Part shown: piece after piece, positions 1 through 7,789 of the stretch | How the letters are laid out: each line of letters begins with the position of its first letter | How positions within the stretch are numbered: the stretch's first letter is position 1 | Source: Pedobacter sp. ISL-64 | GTDB taxonomy: Bacteria > Bacteroidota > Bacteroidia > Sphingobacteriales > Sphingobacteriaceae | Direction: 5' to 3' | DNA: 64,000 bases | NCBI RefSeq assembly: GCF_018613605.1 | Contig: NZ_JAGGPU010000004.1 | Coordinates: 124,001 to 188,000, forward strand | Program-made: the position numbers and the translations under genes | Notes under the pieces: model-generated | Told to the model about the DNA's origin: nothing | What the model saw: only the letters and a program-made list of their open reading frames with translations | Database searches by the model: none

Positions 1-317
1 GCTGCTTTAATTTGTTCGAGCTCAGCCTGGTTTAAAGGTTGTTTATCTATGGAGAAATTTTTATCGCTATACCGATAATAGGTTTTCTTGCCATCAACAT
101 AATGACCAATAGGCGCACTAAAGCCTTCGGCATTTTCCATGTGGATGATGTCGTTCTGAATGGTTCTCTTACTTATTCCCCTACTATCAGGATCTATTTC
201 CTTTAGTGCAATGTTGCAGGCAGCTATTAAATCAGGCAGGAAATATTTTTTAACCGGATTGGCAAAACACTTGTCGAGCACACGGTAACGGATGGAAGCA
301 TGTTTGTTAGAGGCCAT
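1..317 (-). CDS. WYL-family HTH transcriptional regulator, N-terminal part (cut by window edge)
   Basis: The frame opens at an ATG at 315-317 on the minus strand and stays open to base 1, about 105 codons. The start of the protein reads MASNKHASIRYRVLDKC and continues with a region containing GISKRTIQNDIIHME. This matches the N-terminal winged-helix region of Bacteroidota WYL-domain regulators, which usually run to about 330 residues with a ligand-sensing WYL domain at the C terminus; that part lies outside the window. It is probably a cytoplasmic DNA-binding repressor or activator. It is divergent from the zinc-ribbon gene at 404. The family call rests on my recognition of the N-terminus only. 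Confidence 0.72.
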   Translation of the reverse strand, partial: MASNKHASIRYRVLDKCFANPVKKYFLPDLIAACNIALKEIDPDSRGISKRTIQNDIIHMENAEGFSAPIGHYVDGKKTYYRYSDKNFSIDKQPLNQAELEQIKA

Positions 318-403
318 TGATTGTTTTTAGATGACTAAAGATAAAGTTTGTTGTGCAAATACATTGCATCGGTGTGTATGTACTTTGTGGTGTTAAAATA
401 ACG

Positions 404-676
404 ATGATGAAAAACAAACAAATTACAGTGCCATTAAACTGTGCAACCTGTGGAGGTGCAGCTTTTGAGTTTAATGAAGACAAAAGTTATGTGCAATGTA
501 AAACCTGCAATCGTGAATATCTGGGCGGTTATGAAGAACTGGTCGAGTTTAACCAGGAACAGATCAGTAGTGCAGTTGAGGATATGAAGCAAGATGTTGG
601 TAAGGAAATTAAGGCAGCATTTGAGAAATCATTAAAAGCTGTATTTAAGGGGAATAAGTTCATTAAAATTAAATAG
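404..676 (+). CDS. small zinc-ribbon protein of unknown function
   Basis: About 90 residues starting MMKNKQITVPLNC; I prefer the ATG at 404 (or 407) over the in-frame ATG at 353 because the extra residues are Cys/Val-rich and unlike the rest. Two CxxC pairs (CATC near residue 12 and CKTC near residue 32) form a likely four-cysteine zinc ribbon. The rest is a charged probable helix ending in a Lys-rich tail (GNKFIKIK). No family name can be given. The stop is only 2 bp before the next gene, a membrane-anchored protein, so the two are probably co-transcribed and may act together. Confidence 0.6.
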   Translation: MMKNKQITVPLNCATCGGAAFEFNEDKSYVQCKTCNREYLGGYEELVEFNQEQISSAVEDMKQDVGKEIKAAFEKSLKAVFKGNKFIKIK

Positions 677-678
677 GG

Positions 679-1116
679 ATGGATACTTTAAATTTATTGA
701 TTGCAGGTGTTGCACTATTAATTTCGGTTTTTACTTATTTTGCTCATGATAGGAGGTTAAAGCAGCAAGAAGTACAAATTAATGCTTATCAGTTACAGAA
801 ACAAGAGGCTGAAACCATTGAACAAAAAAGAGCAGTTATCCGGGCCAATGTGATGAAAGGAGAAAAGGGGCGGAGAACTATCAAAGTGTATAATGCAGGT
901 AAGGCGGTTGCCAATAACATTGATATAAAGCTGTTAGGTGGTGGTGAGTTTATTGGTGGAAGTAATCCTTTTCCGTATGAGTTTTTAAATCCACAGGATG
1001 GTACAGAGATGAGTTTATTTATGCATATCGGTTCTCCAGATAAGCTATTGGTAGAACTGACATGGGATGATGAATATCAGAGAAATAATAAGCATCGCCA
1101 AATGCTTACGCTATAA
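679..1116 (+). CDS. membrane-anchored protein of unknown function with N-terminal TM helix and coiled coil
   Basis: 145 residues. Residues 5-22 (NLLIAGVALLISVFTYFA) form one hydrophobic helix, followed by a polar Gln/Glu/Lys-rich stretch to about residue 52 that looks like a short coiled coil. A soluble region follows with alternating hydrophobic strands (RRTIKVYNAGKAVANNIDIKL), reminiscent of an Ig-like or beta-sandwich fold; this fold guess is inference. It is likely anchored in the inner membrane. It lies 2 bp downstream of the zinc-ribbon gene. I do not recognise a named family. Confidence 0.6.
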   Translation: MDTLNLLIAGVALLISVFTYFAHDRRLKQQEVQINAYQLQKQEAETIEQKRAVIRANVMKGEKGRRTIKVYNAGKAVANNIDIKLLGGGEFIGGSNPFPYEFLNPQDGTEMSLFMHIGSPDKLLVELTWDDEYQRNNKHRQMLTL

Positions 1117-1157
1117 ATTCTCACGGAGCGGACGCATTATTTACAACCTTAAGCTCA

Positions 1158-1298
1158 ATGGACAAACCAGAGTATCAGAATGCTCAATTTGCGATGGCAT
1201 TTCCGGTGAATTATGAACCAGTAATGTTAGACATTAAGAGATCTATTGATAAACTCGGCATCCAGGTATATTTTGAAGATGAGGTAAGAATGCTTTAA
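1158..1298 (+). CDS. possible small protein or 3' remnant of a lost gene
   Basis: A 46-codon frame starting MDKPEYQNAQFAMAF and ending EDEVRML. The same frame is open further upstream, across the end of the preceding gene, without another ATG. Composition looks protein-like (PVNYEPVMLDIKRS, KLGIQVYFEDEV). A clean terminator hairpin follows 5 bp after the stop, which suits the genuine 3' end of a gene. It could be a short gene or the surviving tail of a larger deleted one; I recognise no family. Confidence 0.35.
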   Translation: MDKPEYQNAQFAMAFPVNYEPVMLDIKRSIDKLGIQVYFEDEVRML

Positions 1299-1302
1299 AA
1301 TC

Positions 1303-1337
1303 AAAAAGCCCAATCATCGCAGATCGGGCTTTTACTT
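1303..1337. terminator. rho-independent terminator
   Basis: Inverted repeat AAAAAGCCCaATC / GATcGGGCTTTT with a short loop and a T-rich flank on the plus strand. It closes the 404-1298 transcription unit. Confidence 0.7.
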
Positions 1338-1538
1338 TTATAATTACTTCTACTAGCTATTTTTCAATATCTCCACTCTCTTTCGCTTGCTAATAATCTC
1401 TCGTATAAGTCTACATTTTTCAATCCTATTAAAGGTGGGCTGATAGTTTAACGAGCTGGCAATTAATGTTGAATTGTCGCTACTGGTAATAGTGGCACTT
1501 TTCGCTTATTTACCAAAAGCCGGGATCATTCGAAAGAA

Positions 1539-1829
1539 CTATCCTTTCTGTTTCCTACTTTTAGCTGCTAATGCTTCTTGATCTTCAATACTGTTTAGCT
1601 TAACTCCTTTATAAATCGTTTTGGCCATATCGCCCGGCTCAACATCTAGTGCAAGAGCTATCAAGTATAGTTCTTCTCCAGAAAGCTTAGTGCTCGCGTC
1701 ATTACTTAGTAGGCTTAAGCGAGACTCAGTAATACTCGTCTTCCTATAAATTTCTGCTTTGTTAGCAGATTTCAAAATTAAGTATTTGCCAAGTTCTGTA
1801 AGCTCCGACTTCTTTTTCACTCTAATCAT
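1539..1829 (-). CDS. small Cro/C1-like helix-turn-helix protein
   Basis: 96 residues, basic N-terminus (MIRVKKKSELTELGKYL). The segment around residues 15-65 (NKAEIYRKTSITESRLSLLS, then STKLSGEELYLIALALDVEP) has the spacing of an XRE-type helix-turn-helix: a recognition helix beginning near ITESRLSLL and a final helix with ALALDVEPGDM. The tail is charged and probably disordered. A small cytoplasmic DNA-binding regulator is most likely. It reads away from the structured region at 1977-2172, so it might regulate that neighbour, but no operator can be shown. The AT-rich stretch downstream (1340-1538) holds a 50-codon open frame without a start codon. Confidence 0.65.
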   Translation of the reverse strand: MIRVKKKSELTELGKYLILKSANKAEIYRKTSITESRLSLLSNDASTKLSGEELYLIALALDVEPGDMAKTIYKGVKLNSIEDQEALAAKSRKQKG

Positions 1830-1976
1830 TTTTTGATAAACATACCAAGTGAAAATTTTACTTGATAATTTTTATATTTTTCATTTGATTGTTTAAAGAA
1901 TACTTTAGAATATCTAAACTTTTATTATTACATTCGTGTATAAATTAGGTGTTAATAAAGAGTCTCGGCTACCAAA

Positions 1977-2131
1977 TTCTCACAGTAAACAGCCAACGAG
2001 ACAATAGATTAATGCCTATGGTGATATTTTGCGTACTTTTAGTGCGCACTATAGCATCATGGGCTCTATTGTAATTCCGTTGGCAAGGCCGTGAGAAGCC
2101 CGGTAGATGGTATTTAGAGCCCAGCTATAGT
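1977..2131 (+). ncRNA. structured RNA / leader with two competing folds, family unknown
   Basis: Five successive perfect stems fold 1977-2097 into one rod: 1977-1983 with 2091-2097 (TTCTCAC/GTGAGAA), 1992-1998 with 2078-2084 (GCCAACG/CGTTGGC), 2001-2008 with 2065-2072 (ACAATAGA/TCTATTGT), 2014-2023 with 2055-2064 (10 pairs including G-U), and 2030-2037 with 2041-2048 around a TTT loop. Downstream bases 2116-2131 (AGAGCCC plus GCTATAGT) can instead pair with 2048-2055 and 2061-2067, which would break the rod. A near-match to the Bacteroidota -7 box (TACATTCG) is at 1930-1937. It could be a cis-acting leader of the 2170 gene or a trans-acting rod-like RNA such as a 6S-type RNA; I cannot assign a family. 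Confidence 0.5.
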
Positions 2132-2138
2132 GTTTCTT

Positions 2139-2172
2139 CATACTGCAAGACTCGTAAAACCATACGAGTATG
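2139..2172 (+). promoter_or_regulatory. hairpin covering the start codon of the 2170 gene
   Basis: CTCGTA (2151-2156) pairs with TACGAG (2163-2168) around a 6-nt loop, and CATA at 2139-2142 can extend the helix with TATG at 2169-2172, which includes the ATG. No purine-rich ribosome site is seen. The position suggests translational control, but this is inference. Confidence 0.4.
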
Positions 2173-3477
2173 ATGACTAAACCAGTTACTATTGCAGGGA
2201 AACCACTTTCGCGGTTTTATCAACTGCCTTTTGAAAAGGAGAGCAGGGTGTTAAGGTTAGCGGTGCTGGATCAGATCGCTATCGGATTGCATAGCACATT
2301 TAGTGTAGGTAAAAAGCCTGAGCAGTTGGCCATAGCATCGCTTTCTTTCGATCAGGGTTTGTTAACCGTTCATGTTAAATTGGAAGGGGAAGAAGCAATT
2401 AGGGTTTACATTGGGGTAGCATACGATTGCCTGTTGGTGAGCTGTAATGTTGATACGGACGAAACCTACCTTGGGCGTTATGCTTACCTTACTTTGCGGG
2501 CTATGATGCGGAGTGGTTACTGCGATTTTCAGGAATATTACTGGCCAGCATGTTTTGCTTTGGATAGGGAGCGATCGAAATATGTAGATGTGGTGAAAAA
2601 AACTGGCGGTTTCAGCATTACATTGAAGAAAAAGTTTAGTGGTTTGTTTAGGCCTGGCGATTATTTCCCGGATGTTACCGAACGCACGGTAGTACCACGA
2701 GAAAGGCTATTGGATAAACATGCTGTGGCACGTTTGGCACCGGTTAGCATTGGTTATTGTTTCGCCAATACCGATCTGCTTAATTTCCACACCAACCATT
2801 ATCCTTTTTTAATTCCTTATGTTTTTTTGGCCACGGCCTACCTTAAAACGGTTAAATCTTTTAAACGTTTCGTGTTGAATCCGCAAGATGTGGATGGCAT
2901 AAGCCTCTCGCCACAACAGGAGGAGCTAAACAGCATTTGCTTAGCCATGAAAGAGCTAGCTGCCATACGCTTTAACGCTAATGGCCACCTGCCCGAAAAG
3001 GTAGCCGAAACCAATAAACTTAACGATGCTAACCAGCTGGTACTTTTAAAGTTATGGAATAAGGCTTTACCGCTATTGATGCAACAACGTTTTACACACT
3101 ACCTCTACACCTATGGTATGCGCAATGTTGCGGGCAAACCTGTAATGCGGGATATGAAACTGATTGAATTTTCGATGGAGGTACCTGTTTTAAGTTTTGT
3201 GTTAAGGGATGAGGGCGATTATTACGAACTGGAATTGAAGCTTAAGGTAAAGGGGAAGTTGTTGAAATTAAGTAGCGATAGTGTTGCGCTGTTTTTGGTT
3301 TGCGATCGGGTGAAAACATATTTGTGGTATTTGCTTGAGGCAGAAATGGATTATAAACTGGTTTGGTTTTTTAGTAGGGTAAATTTTAGGGTGCAGGTAC
3401 CGAAAGGGTATTATAAGGAGTTTTTTGAAGGGTTTGTGGAGGGTATGGAGAAGTGGTATGTGGTTAAGCGGACGTAA
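2170..3477 (+). CDS. 435-aa protein of unknown function
   Basis: Starts MMTKPVTIAGKPLSRFYQLP at adjacent ATG codons (2170, 2173) inside a start-site hairpin. No signal peptide. It has two beta-rich stretches (about residues 40-100, LSFDQGLLTVHVKLEG; and about 340-390, FSMEVPVLSFVL and YYELELKLKVKG) separated by a helical, partly aromatic middle. I cannot place it in a family with confidence; my weak impression is of the substrate-binding N-terminal half of large Bacteroidota SNF2-type helicases, without any helicase motor here (no Walker A or DEAD-like motif). The last 60 codons are unusually rich in TTT, TTG and GGG compared with the middle. It is followed by intergenic repeats and no operon partner. 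Confidence 0.6.
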   Translation: MMTKPVTIAGKPLSRFYQLPFEKESRVLRLAVLDQIAIGLHSTFSVGKKPEQLAIASLSFDQGLLTVHVKLEGEEAIRVYIGVAYDCLLVSCNVDTDETYLGRYAYLTLRAMMRSGYCDFQEYYWPACFALDRERSKYVDVVKKTGGFSITLKKKFSGLFRPGDYFPDVTERTVVPRERLLDKHAVARLAPVSIGYCFANTDLLNFHTNHYPFLIPYVFLATAYLKTVKSFKRFVLNPQDVDGISLSPQQEELNSICLAMKELAAIRFNANGHLPEKVAETNKLNDANQLVLLKLWNKALPLLMQQRFTHYLYTYGMRNVAGKPVMRDMKLIEFSMEVPVLSFVLRDEGDYYELELKLKVKGKLLKLSSDSVALFLVCDRVKTYLWYLLEAEMDYKLVWFFSRVNFRVQVPKGYYKEFFEGFVEGMEKWYVVKRT

Positions 3478-4700
3478 TGGGATGATATTTTGTTTACAGT
3501 ATCATAAACACGGTCGTCATTCTCTCGCTGTCATCCTGAGGTACGAAGGATCTTTTTATTAGAAGATTCTTCACTGCGTTCAGAATGACAATTGCAGGTT
3601 TTGCCCTTCGCCCAGTCTTGCCTCGGCTCACCGCCGCCGAGGGGGCTCTTACCTTTTTCTTGATAAAAAGGTAACCAACCTGAGCGTAGCGAAAGCATGC
3701 CTGTCGTTAAAAAAAACTAACAAAAAGGCATAACTGAAAGGCTTGCATCGTTTTTTATGTGATCATATTGTTTTTTATAGGTATAAAAGATTGCTGCGCA
3801 ATTCTTGTAAAAAGCTACGGAAATCTTATTTGCGGCAGCATCGAAGCTCTTAGCCCTTGCTATAGTCCACCGCTCTCGCTTTGATCCTGCCTTGGCTGTG
3901 GGGTATGAAGAGGGGGGGCAAAGATTTCCGTGCTTTTTCCTGCGAAAATCTGCTAGGCCGGATAGCAGGGAGCAGATAGCAAGGTGCATATTGCAGGGTG
4001 CGATAATTTGTTTTTTAGCCCTTTCCCTTTCAGGGGAAAGGTGCCGATAGGCGGATAGGGGTTTAAGGCGCTCGTTATATACGGTCGTCATTCCTGCGAA
4101 GGAGGGAATCTTAAAGCGGTTGCTTTTTTTGCCCTGGCTCAGGCTTGCCTCGGCTCACCGCCGCCGAGAGGGCTCTTACTTTTGGCTTGATCCAAAAGTA
4201 ACAAAAGATCAAGGCTTGCATCCTTTCTTGAACTAAGCTATCGAAATTCTTATTGCGGCAATATGGAGGCCCCGATGAAAAATCGGGACTTTATATTGCA
4301 TTGGGCTGTGGGGTATGAAGAGGGGGTGCAAAGATTTCCGTGCTTTTTCCTGAGAAAATCTGCTAGGCCGGATAGCATGGAGGAGATAGCGAGGGGCCTA
4401 TTGCAGGGTGCGATAATTTGTTTTTTAGTCCTTTCCCTTTCAGGGGAAAGGTGTCGATAGGCGGAAAGGGGTTTAAGGCGCTCGCTATAGTACGATCGTC
4501 ATTTGTGCCCTCTGCGGTTAAACCAAAAAACAAATAACGTCTTTTTTACCACAAAGTTCGCAGAGAAAGGGCACTAAGTACGGGAGCCGGGTGCCTAAAA
4601 GGCTATACTGCTCTCTGTGTTGCTCTGTGTAAAACTCAGTGCACTCGGTGGTAAAAATTTAGCGCTCTTCGCGGTTAAACCAAAAAGCAAATAATAACTT
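3478..4700. repeat. composite intergenic repeats, two copies of the covarying-hairpin element
   Basis: No gene is supported here. Copy I: GC hairpin CCTCGGC/GCCGAGG at 3621-3642, then TTACCTTTTT-CTTGAT-AAAAAGGTAA at 3649-3674, a variant middle part, the CCTTTCCC/GGGGAAAGG hairpin at about 4019-4041 and a GTCATTCC module near 4085. Copy II: GC hairpin from 4148, TTACTTTTGG-CTTGAT-CCAAAAGTAA at 4176-4201 with ATCAAG just after, CCCGAT/ATCGGG at 4271-4287, and the second CCTTTCCC hairpin at about 4429-4451. 3843-3980 and 4258-4390 are near-identical to each other. 4505-4700 holds a different repeat with CTCTGCGGTTAAAC-like phrases that recurs at 6380-6505. Confidence 0.75.
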
Positions 4701-4708
4701 TTTTTACT

Positions 4709-5239
4709 TTATAACGAATCTAAAAAATCCAAATACAAAGGAACGCTTTCCTCTATCCATTTTTTCGACGTGTTATACTCCATTCCATAATAAGCAAACA
4801 GGGGCCGGTAATCGGCTTTTACATATTCAAAAGAAAGTTCGAACGGACGGGTTAATTCTGCTAAGGGATATTTATACTTTTCTGATGGACGCAGTTCCTG
4901 TTCATCTACGCCCAAAGAAATGGCCAGGGCGATTTTCTTGTCAGCCAATTTATAACCACTTTTGCTGCCATAGGCCCATCCATGGGTGAGTACTTCATCC
5001 ATCCATTTTTTTAAAAGTGCGGGACAATTGAACCAATAATAGGGAAATTGGAATACGATTTTGTTATGTCGTTCAATCAGCTTTTGTTCTGCCAATACAT
5101 CAATTTTTTCATCTGGATAGGCTTCATGCAGTTGATGGACTACGTATTTATCAGGGTATTTGTTTAATTCTTCAATCCACCGCTTGTTGATTACGGAATT
5201 TTTAATATCGGGATGGGTTACAACGATTAATGTTTTCAT
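4709..5239 (-). CDS. NAD(P)H-dependent flavin oxidoreductase (flavodoxin-fold quinone reductase)
   Basis: 176 residues, the usual length for KefF/YwrO/MdaB-like NAD(P)H quinone reductases. It begins MKTLIVVTHPDIKNSVINKR, the first strand and phosphate-binding loop for FMN. IVFQFPYYWFNCPALLKKWM near residues 82-101 is the hallmark segment of this family, and VLTHGWAYG follows. It would carry out two-electron reduction of quinones or other electrophiles in the cytoplasm. It is divergent from an HxlR regulator at 5339 with 99 bp between them, a common pairing in which the regulator senses electrophiles. The exact substrate is unknown. Confidence 0.85.
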   Translation of the reverse strand: MKTLIVVTHPDIKNSVINKRWIEELNKYPDKYVVHQLHEAYPDEKIDVLAEQKLIERHNKIVFQFPYYWFNCPALLKKWMDEVLTHGWAYGSKSGYKLADKKIALAISLGVDEQELRPSEKYKYPLAELTRPFELSFEYVKADYRPLFAYYGMEYNTSKKWIEESVPLYLDFLDSL

Positions 5240-5338
5240 TTTTACAAATTATGATGATTATAAAGCGCAAAAATAGATGCATAACCGCTTATTTTGTAAA
5301 TTAGCGACCAATTGTAAGGTACTATAAAAAATGTAAGT

Positions 5339-5704
5339 ATGTCTAAAATCAAGGAAACCTCAACCAACTATGCTAACAAACAAGCTTTAGCTGATGAGTG
5401 TTTAGAAGTTTATTCTGCAAACATTATCGGCGGGCAATGGGCTTTAGTGATCTGTTCGTGGTTAATGAACGGTAAACTCAGATTCGGAGAGTTAAAACAA
5501 CGTTTGCCAAATATTACCGAGCGAATGTTAACCTTACAGCTACGTAAATTAGAAGCGGATAAAATTGTTAAGCGAACCATCTACGCCGAGGTTCCGCTAC
5601 GGGTGGAATATGAACTAACCGCAATTGGCCTCGAATTGAGGCCGATTATTAATGAACTCGAAAGGTGGGGGGTAAAGCATAAAAGTCTGTTAGGGGAGTT
5701 TTGA
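5339..5704 (+). CDS. HxlR-type winged-helix transcriptional regulator
   Basis: 121 residues with typical HxlR features: CLEVYSANIIGGQWALVICS (N-terminal helix and start of the winged helix), LRFGELKQRLPNITERMLT (recognition helix, residues about 50-68) and LRKLEADKIVKRTIYAEVP (wing). A Cys before the winged helix (C21) fits the position used by some HxlR proteins to sense thiol-reactive compounds. It likely controls the divergent oxidoreductase gene and itself; the shared 99-bp spacer is AT-rich and contains TTGTAAATTA- and ACAAATTA-like half sites, but no operator can be proved. Confidence 0.87.
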   Translation: MSKIKETSTNYANKQALADECLEVYSANIIGGQWALVICSWLMNGKLRFGELKQRLPNITERMLTLQLRKLEADKIVKRTIYAEVPLRVEYELTAIGLELRPIINELERWGVKHKSLLGEF

Positions 5705-5759
5705 TCTGGTTTGTTTAAGCTCAGCATCCAAAACGCAATGCTTATCTCTTTTATTCGAA

Positions 5760-6505
5760 GAGAATACCTCGAGGGGTAAAGCGGAAGGTTTGAAAATGAT
5801 AGGTGGATAGGGGTTTAAGGCGCTCGCTATAATAAGGTTGTCATTCCCGCGCATGCGAGGATCGTAAAGCTGTCGCTATGTTGTTGCCTTTCGCCCAGTC
5901 TTGCCTCGGCTCGCCGCCGCCGAGGGGCTCTTACCTTTTTCTTGATAAAAAGGTAACCAAAAATCAAGGCTTGGATCTAATGTCGGATAAATTCGTCAAA
6001 GCTATTTTTGGTCGCCAGCACAAGCCCCCGATGAAGAATCGGGGAGGGCGTGCTGCCTCGGGGCAGTGGTAGGTTGAAAGGAGGTGCTAAAGCTTTAACG
6101 TTTTCTCCTTCCACATATCCTAGGCCGGATAGCATGGTGCAAATAGCTAGGGGCATATTGCAGGGTGCGATAATTGTTTTTTAGTCCTTTCCCTTTCAGG
6201 GGAAAGGTGCCGATAGGCGGATAGGGGTTTAAGGCGCTGGAAAGTAAGCGAAAACATAGTTTAAAGATTTCTCCATTTCGCTCCCGATGAAGAATCGGCA
6301 CGCTTCAGTCGAAATGACGACGCTAGTGAGCCTGCAAAAGCAAAGAATGATTTTACCTTTAATCGGTTAATTGCCACTCACATGCTGTGCCCTCTGTGTT
6401 CTACTTTGTGTCCTCTGTGGTTACACTTCAGTCGAAATGATGAAACAAATCAAGCTTTATAATTGCGCTCTCTGCGACCTACTTTGTGCCCTTTGCGGTT
6501 AAACT
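5760..6505. repeat. composite intergenic repeat, copy III
   Basis: Gene-free. Module order as in the other copies: GTCATTCCCGC module near 5838, GC hairpin 5904-5925, TTACCTTTTT-CTTGAT-AAAAAGGTAA at 5931-5956 followed by ATCAAG at 5963-5968, AGCAC...GTGCT stem (6017-6021 / 6050-6054) enclosing CCCCGAT/ATCGGGG (6026-6032 / 6038-6044), and CCTTTCCC/GGGGAAAGG at about 6186-6207. A CCGAT/ATCGG hairpin recurs at 6284-6298. 6380-6505 holds CTCTGTG/CTCTGCG-type repeats. The short open frames inside are judged spurious. Confidence 0.75.
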
Positions 6506-6510
6506 TGCCG

Positions 6511-7665
6511 TTAAGCCTTCTTTACCGATTTCAAAAACACAAAACCTACCACACCCGATAGTATTGATGCCGTTAATATTGCAAACTTCGCTTCCGAAAC
6601 ATGCAGTGCTTCACTAAAAGAGAGCAGGGCAATAAAGATCGACATGGTAAAACCGATTCCGGCCAGCATGCCCAAACCTAAAATGTGTTTCCAGCCTGCT
6701 CCGGTGGGTAAATCGGCCCATTTCAGTTTCACGGCGAGCCAGCTGAAAAAGGTTACGCCAATGGTTTTACCCACGAATAAGCCTACTATAATGCCGAGGC
6801 CTAAAGGAGAAACCAGTCCGGTAAGCATTTCTTTTTGGAAAGTGATGTTGGTATTGGCCAATGCAAAAATGGGCATAATGATGTAGTTAACTGGAGTGGT
6901 TAAAAAATGCTCCAGTTTTTCTAAGGGCGATTTGATGTCGGTTTCGTTTGTAGGGATGGTAAAAGCCAGCAGTACACCTGCAATGGTGGCATGGATGCCC
7001 GAGTGATGGATGAAATACCAGAGGAAGATACCGGGGATGAGGTAAAATACCAGGTTCTTTACGCCGAAATAGTTCATCAGTCCTAAAAGAACGAGGATAC
7101 CCCCAGCCATAGCGAGGTACTCGAAATAAATCTGGTGGGTATAAAAGATCGCGATGACCAGAATGGCACCAAGATCGTCGACAATGGCCAATGCGGCCAG
7201 GAATATTTTTAAACTGGTGGGCACGCTTTTACCGAGCATCGCGATGATGGCGAGGGCAAAGGCAATATCAGTAGCCATCGGGATGCCCCAGCCAGATGCG
7301 GAGCTTTCGCCTTTGTTGAATAAGGTATAAATTAATGCAGGTACAAGCATTCCGCCGAGCGCTGCAATTACGGGTAAGGCTGCACTTTTAACGGAAGATA
7401 GTTCGCCTTCTACGAGTTCTCGTTTGATTTCGAGTCCGACGAGGAGGAAAAATATGGCCATTAAGGCATCGTTTATCCAGGCGAGGATGCTGTAGTTTAC
7501 AGGACCAAAGCCTAATTTTGTGGCTAAAAAGGTTTCGAAACTTTCTTTGGAAGCGGTATTGGCAATCAGTAAGGAGATGGCCACGCAGATTAATAATAAG
7601 AAACCGCCTACTTGTCCGGAGCGAAAGAAACGCTGAAATACTTCTAGATTAATCAATTTAGCCAT
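6511..7665 (-). CDS. nhaA: Na+/H+ antiporter NhaA
   Basis: 384 residues, close to the E. coli protein (388). An inner-membrane antiporter exchanging Na+ or Li+ for H+ in pH and salt homeostasis. The ion-binding aspartates fall at the same numbers as in E. coli NhaA: D133 in MATDIAFAL and D163/D164 in AIVDDLGAI. About 12 hydrophobic segments are visible, for example GGFLLLICVAISLLIAN near residues 20-36, and MAIFFLLVGLEIKREL is the signature after TM2. It stands alone between repeat clusters with no operon partner. Confidence 0.97.
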   Translation of the reverse strand: MAKLINLEVFQRFFRSGQVGGFLLLICVAISLLIANTASKESFETFLATKLGFGPVNYSILAWINDALMAIFFLLVGLEIKRELVEGELSSVKSAALPVIAALGGMLVPALIYTLFNKGESSASGWGIPMATDIAFALAIIAMLGKSVPTSLKIFLAALAIVDDLGAILVIAIFYTHQIYFEYLAMAGGILVLLGLMNYFGVKNLVFYLIPGIFLWYFIHHSGIHATIAGVLLAFTIPTNETDIKSPLEKLEHFLTTPVNYIIMPIFALANTNITFQKEMLTGLVSPLGLGIIVGLFVGKTIGVTFFSWLAVKLKWADLPTGAGWKHILGLGMLAGIGFTMSIFIALLSFSEALHVSEAKFAILTASILSGVVGFVFLKSVKKA

Positions 7666-7789
7666 AGGGGTAAAAATAGTGAAAGAAGAAGGAAAAGGGG
7701 ATATTTTTTGTAAAGAAATGTAATGTTTGAAAGGGAGTATTTGACTTTCTTATTTCTGCGCAGGAGGGAGCAGAGGGTATGATGATAGG

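Noticed and set aside
1350..1505. 50-codon open frame on the minus strand (IASSLNYQPTFNRIEKCRLI ...)
   Set aside because: It looks somewhat protein-like but has no start codon and a stop just before it. It may be a gene fossil; too weak to call.
1977..2172. Retron msr-msd or group II intron RNA
   Set aside because: No reverse transcriptase is present nearby, and the motifs of those RNAs were not recognised.
3717..4091. 124-codon open frame on the minus strand inside the repeat cluster
   Set aside because: It is built from repeat modules, its sequence changes with the repeat copy, and no protein-like pattern is kept.
6095..6301. Minus-strand frame in copy III and similar ones at 8133 and 16311
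   Set aside because: Repeat-derived, no start signal, not conserved between copies.
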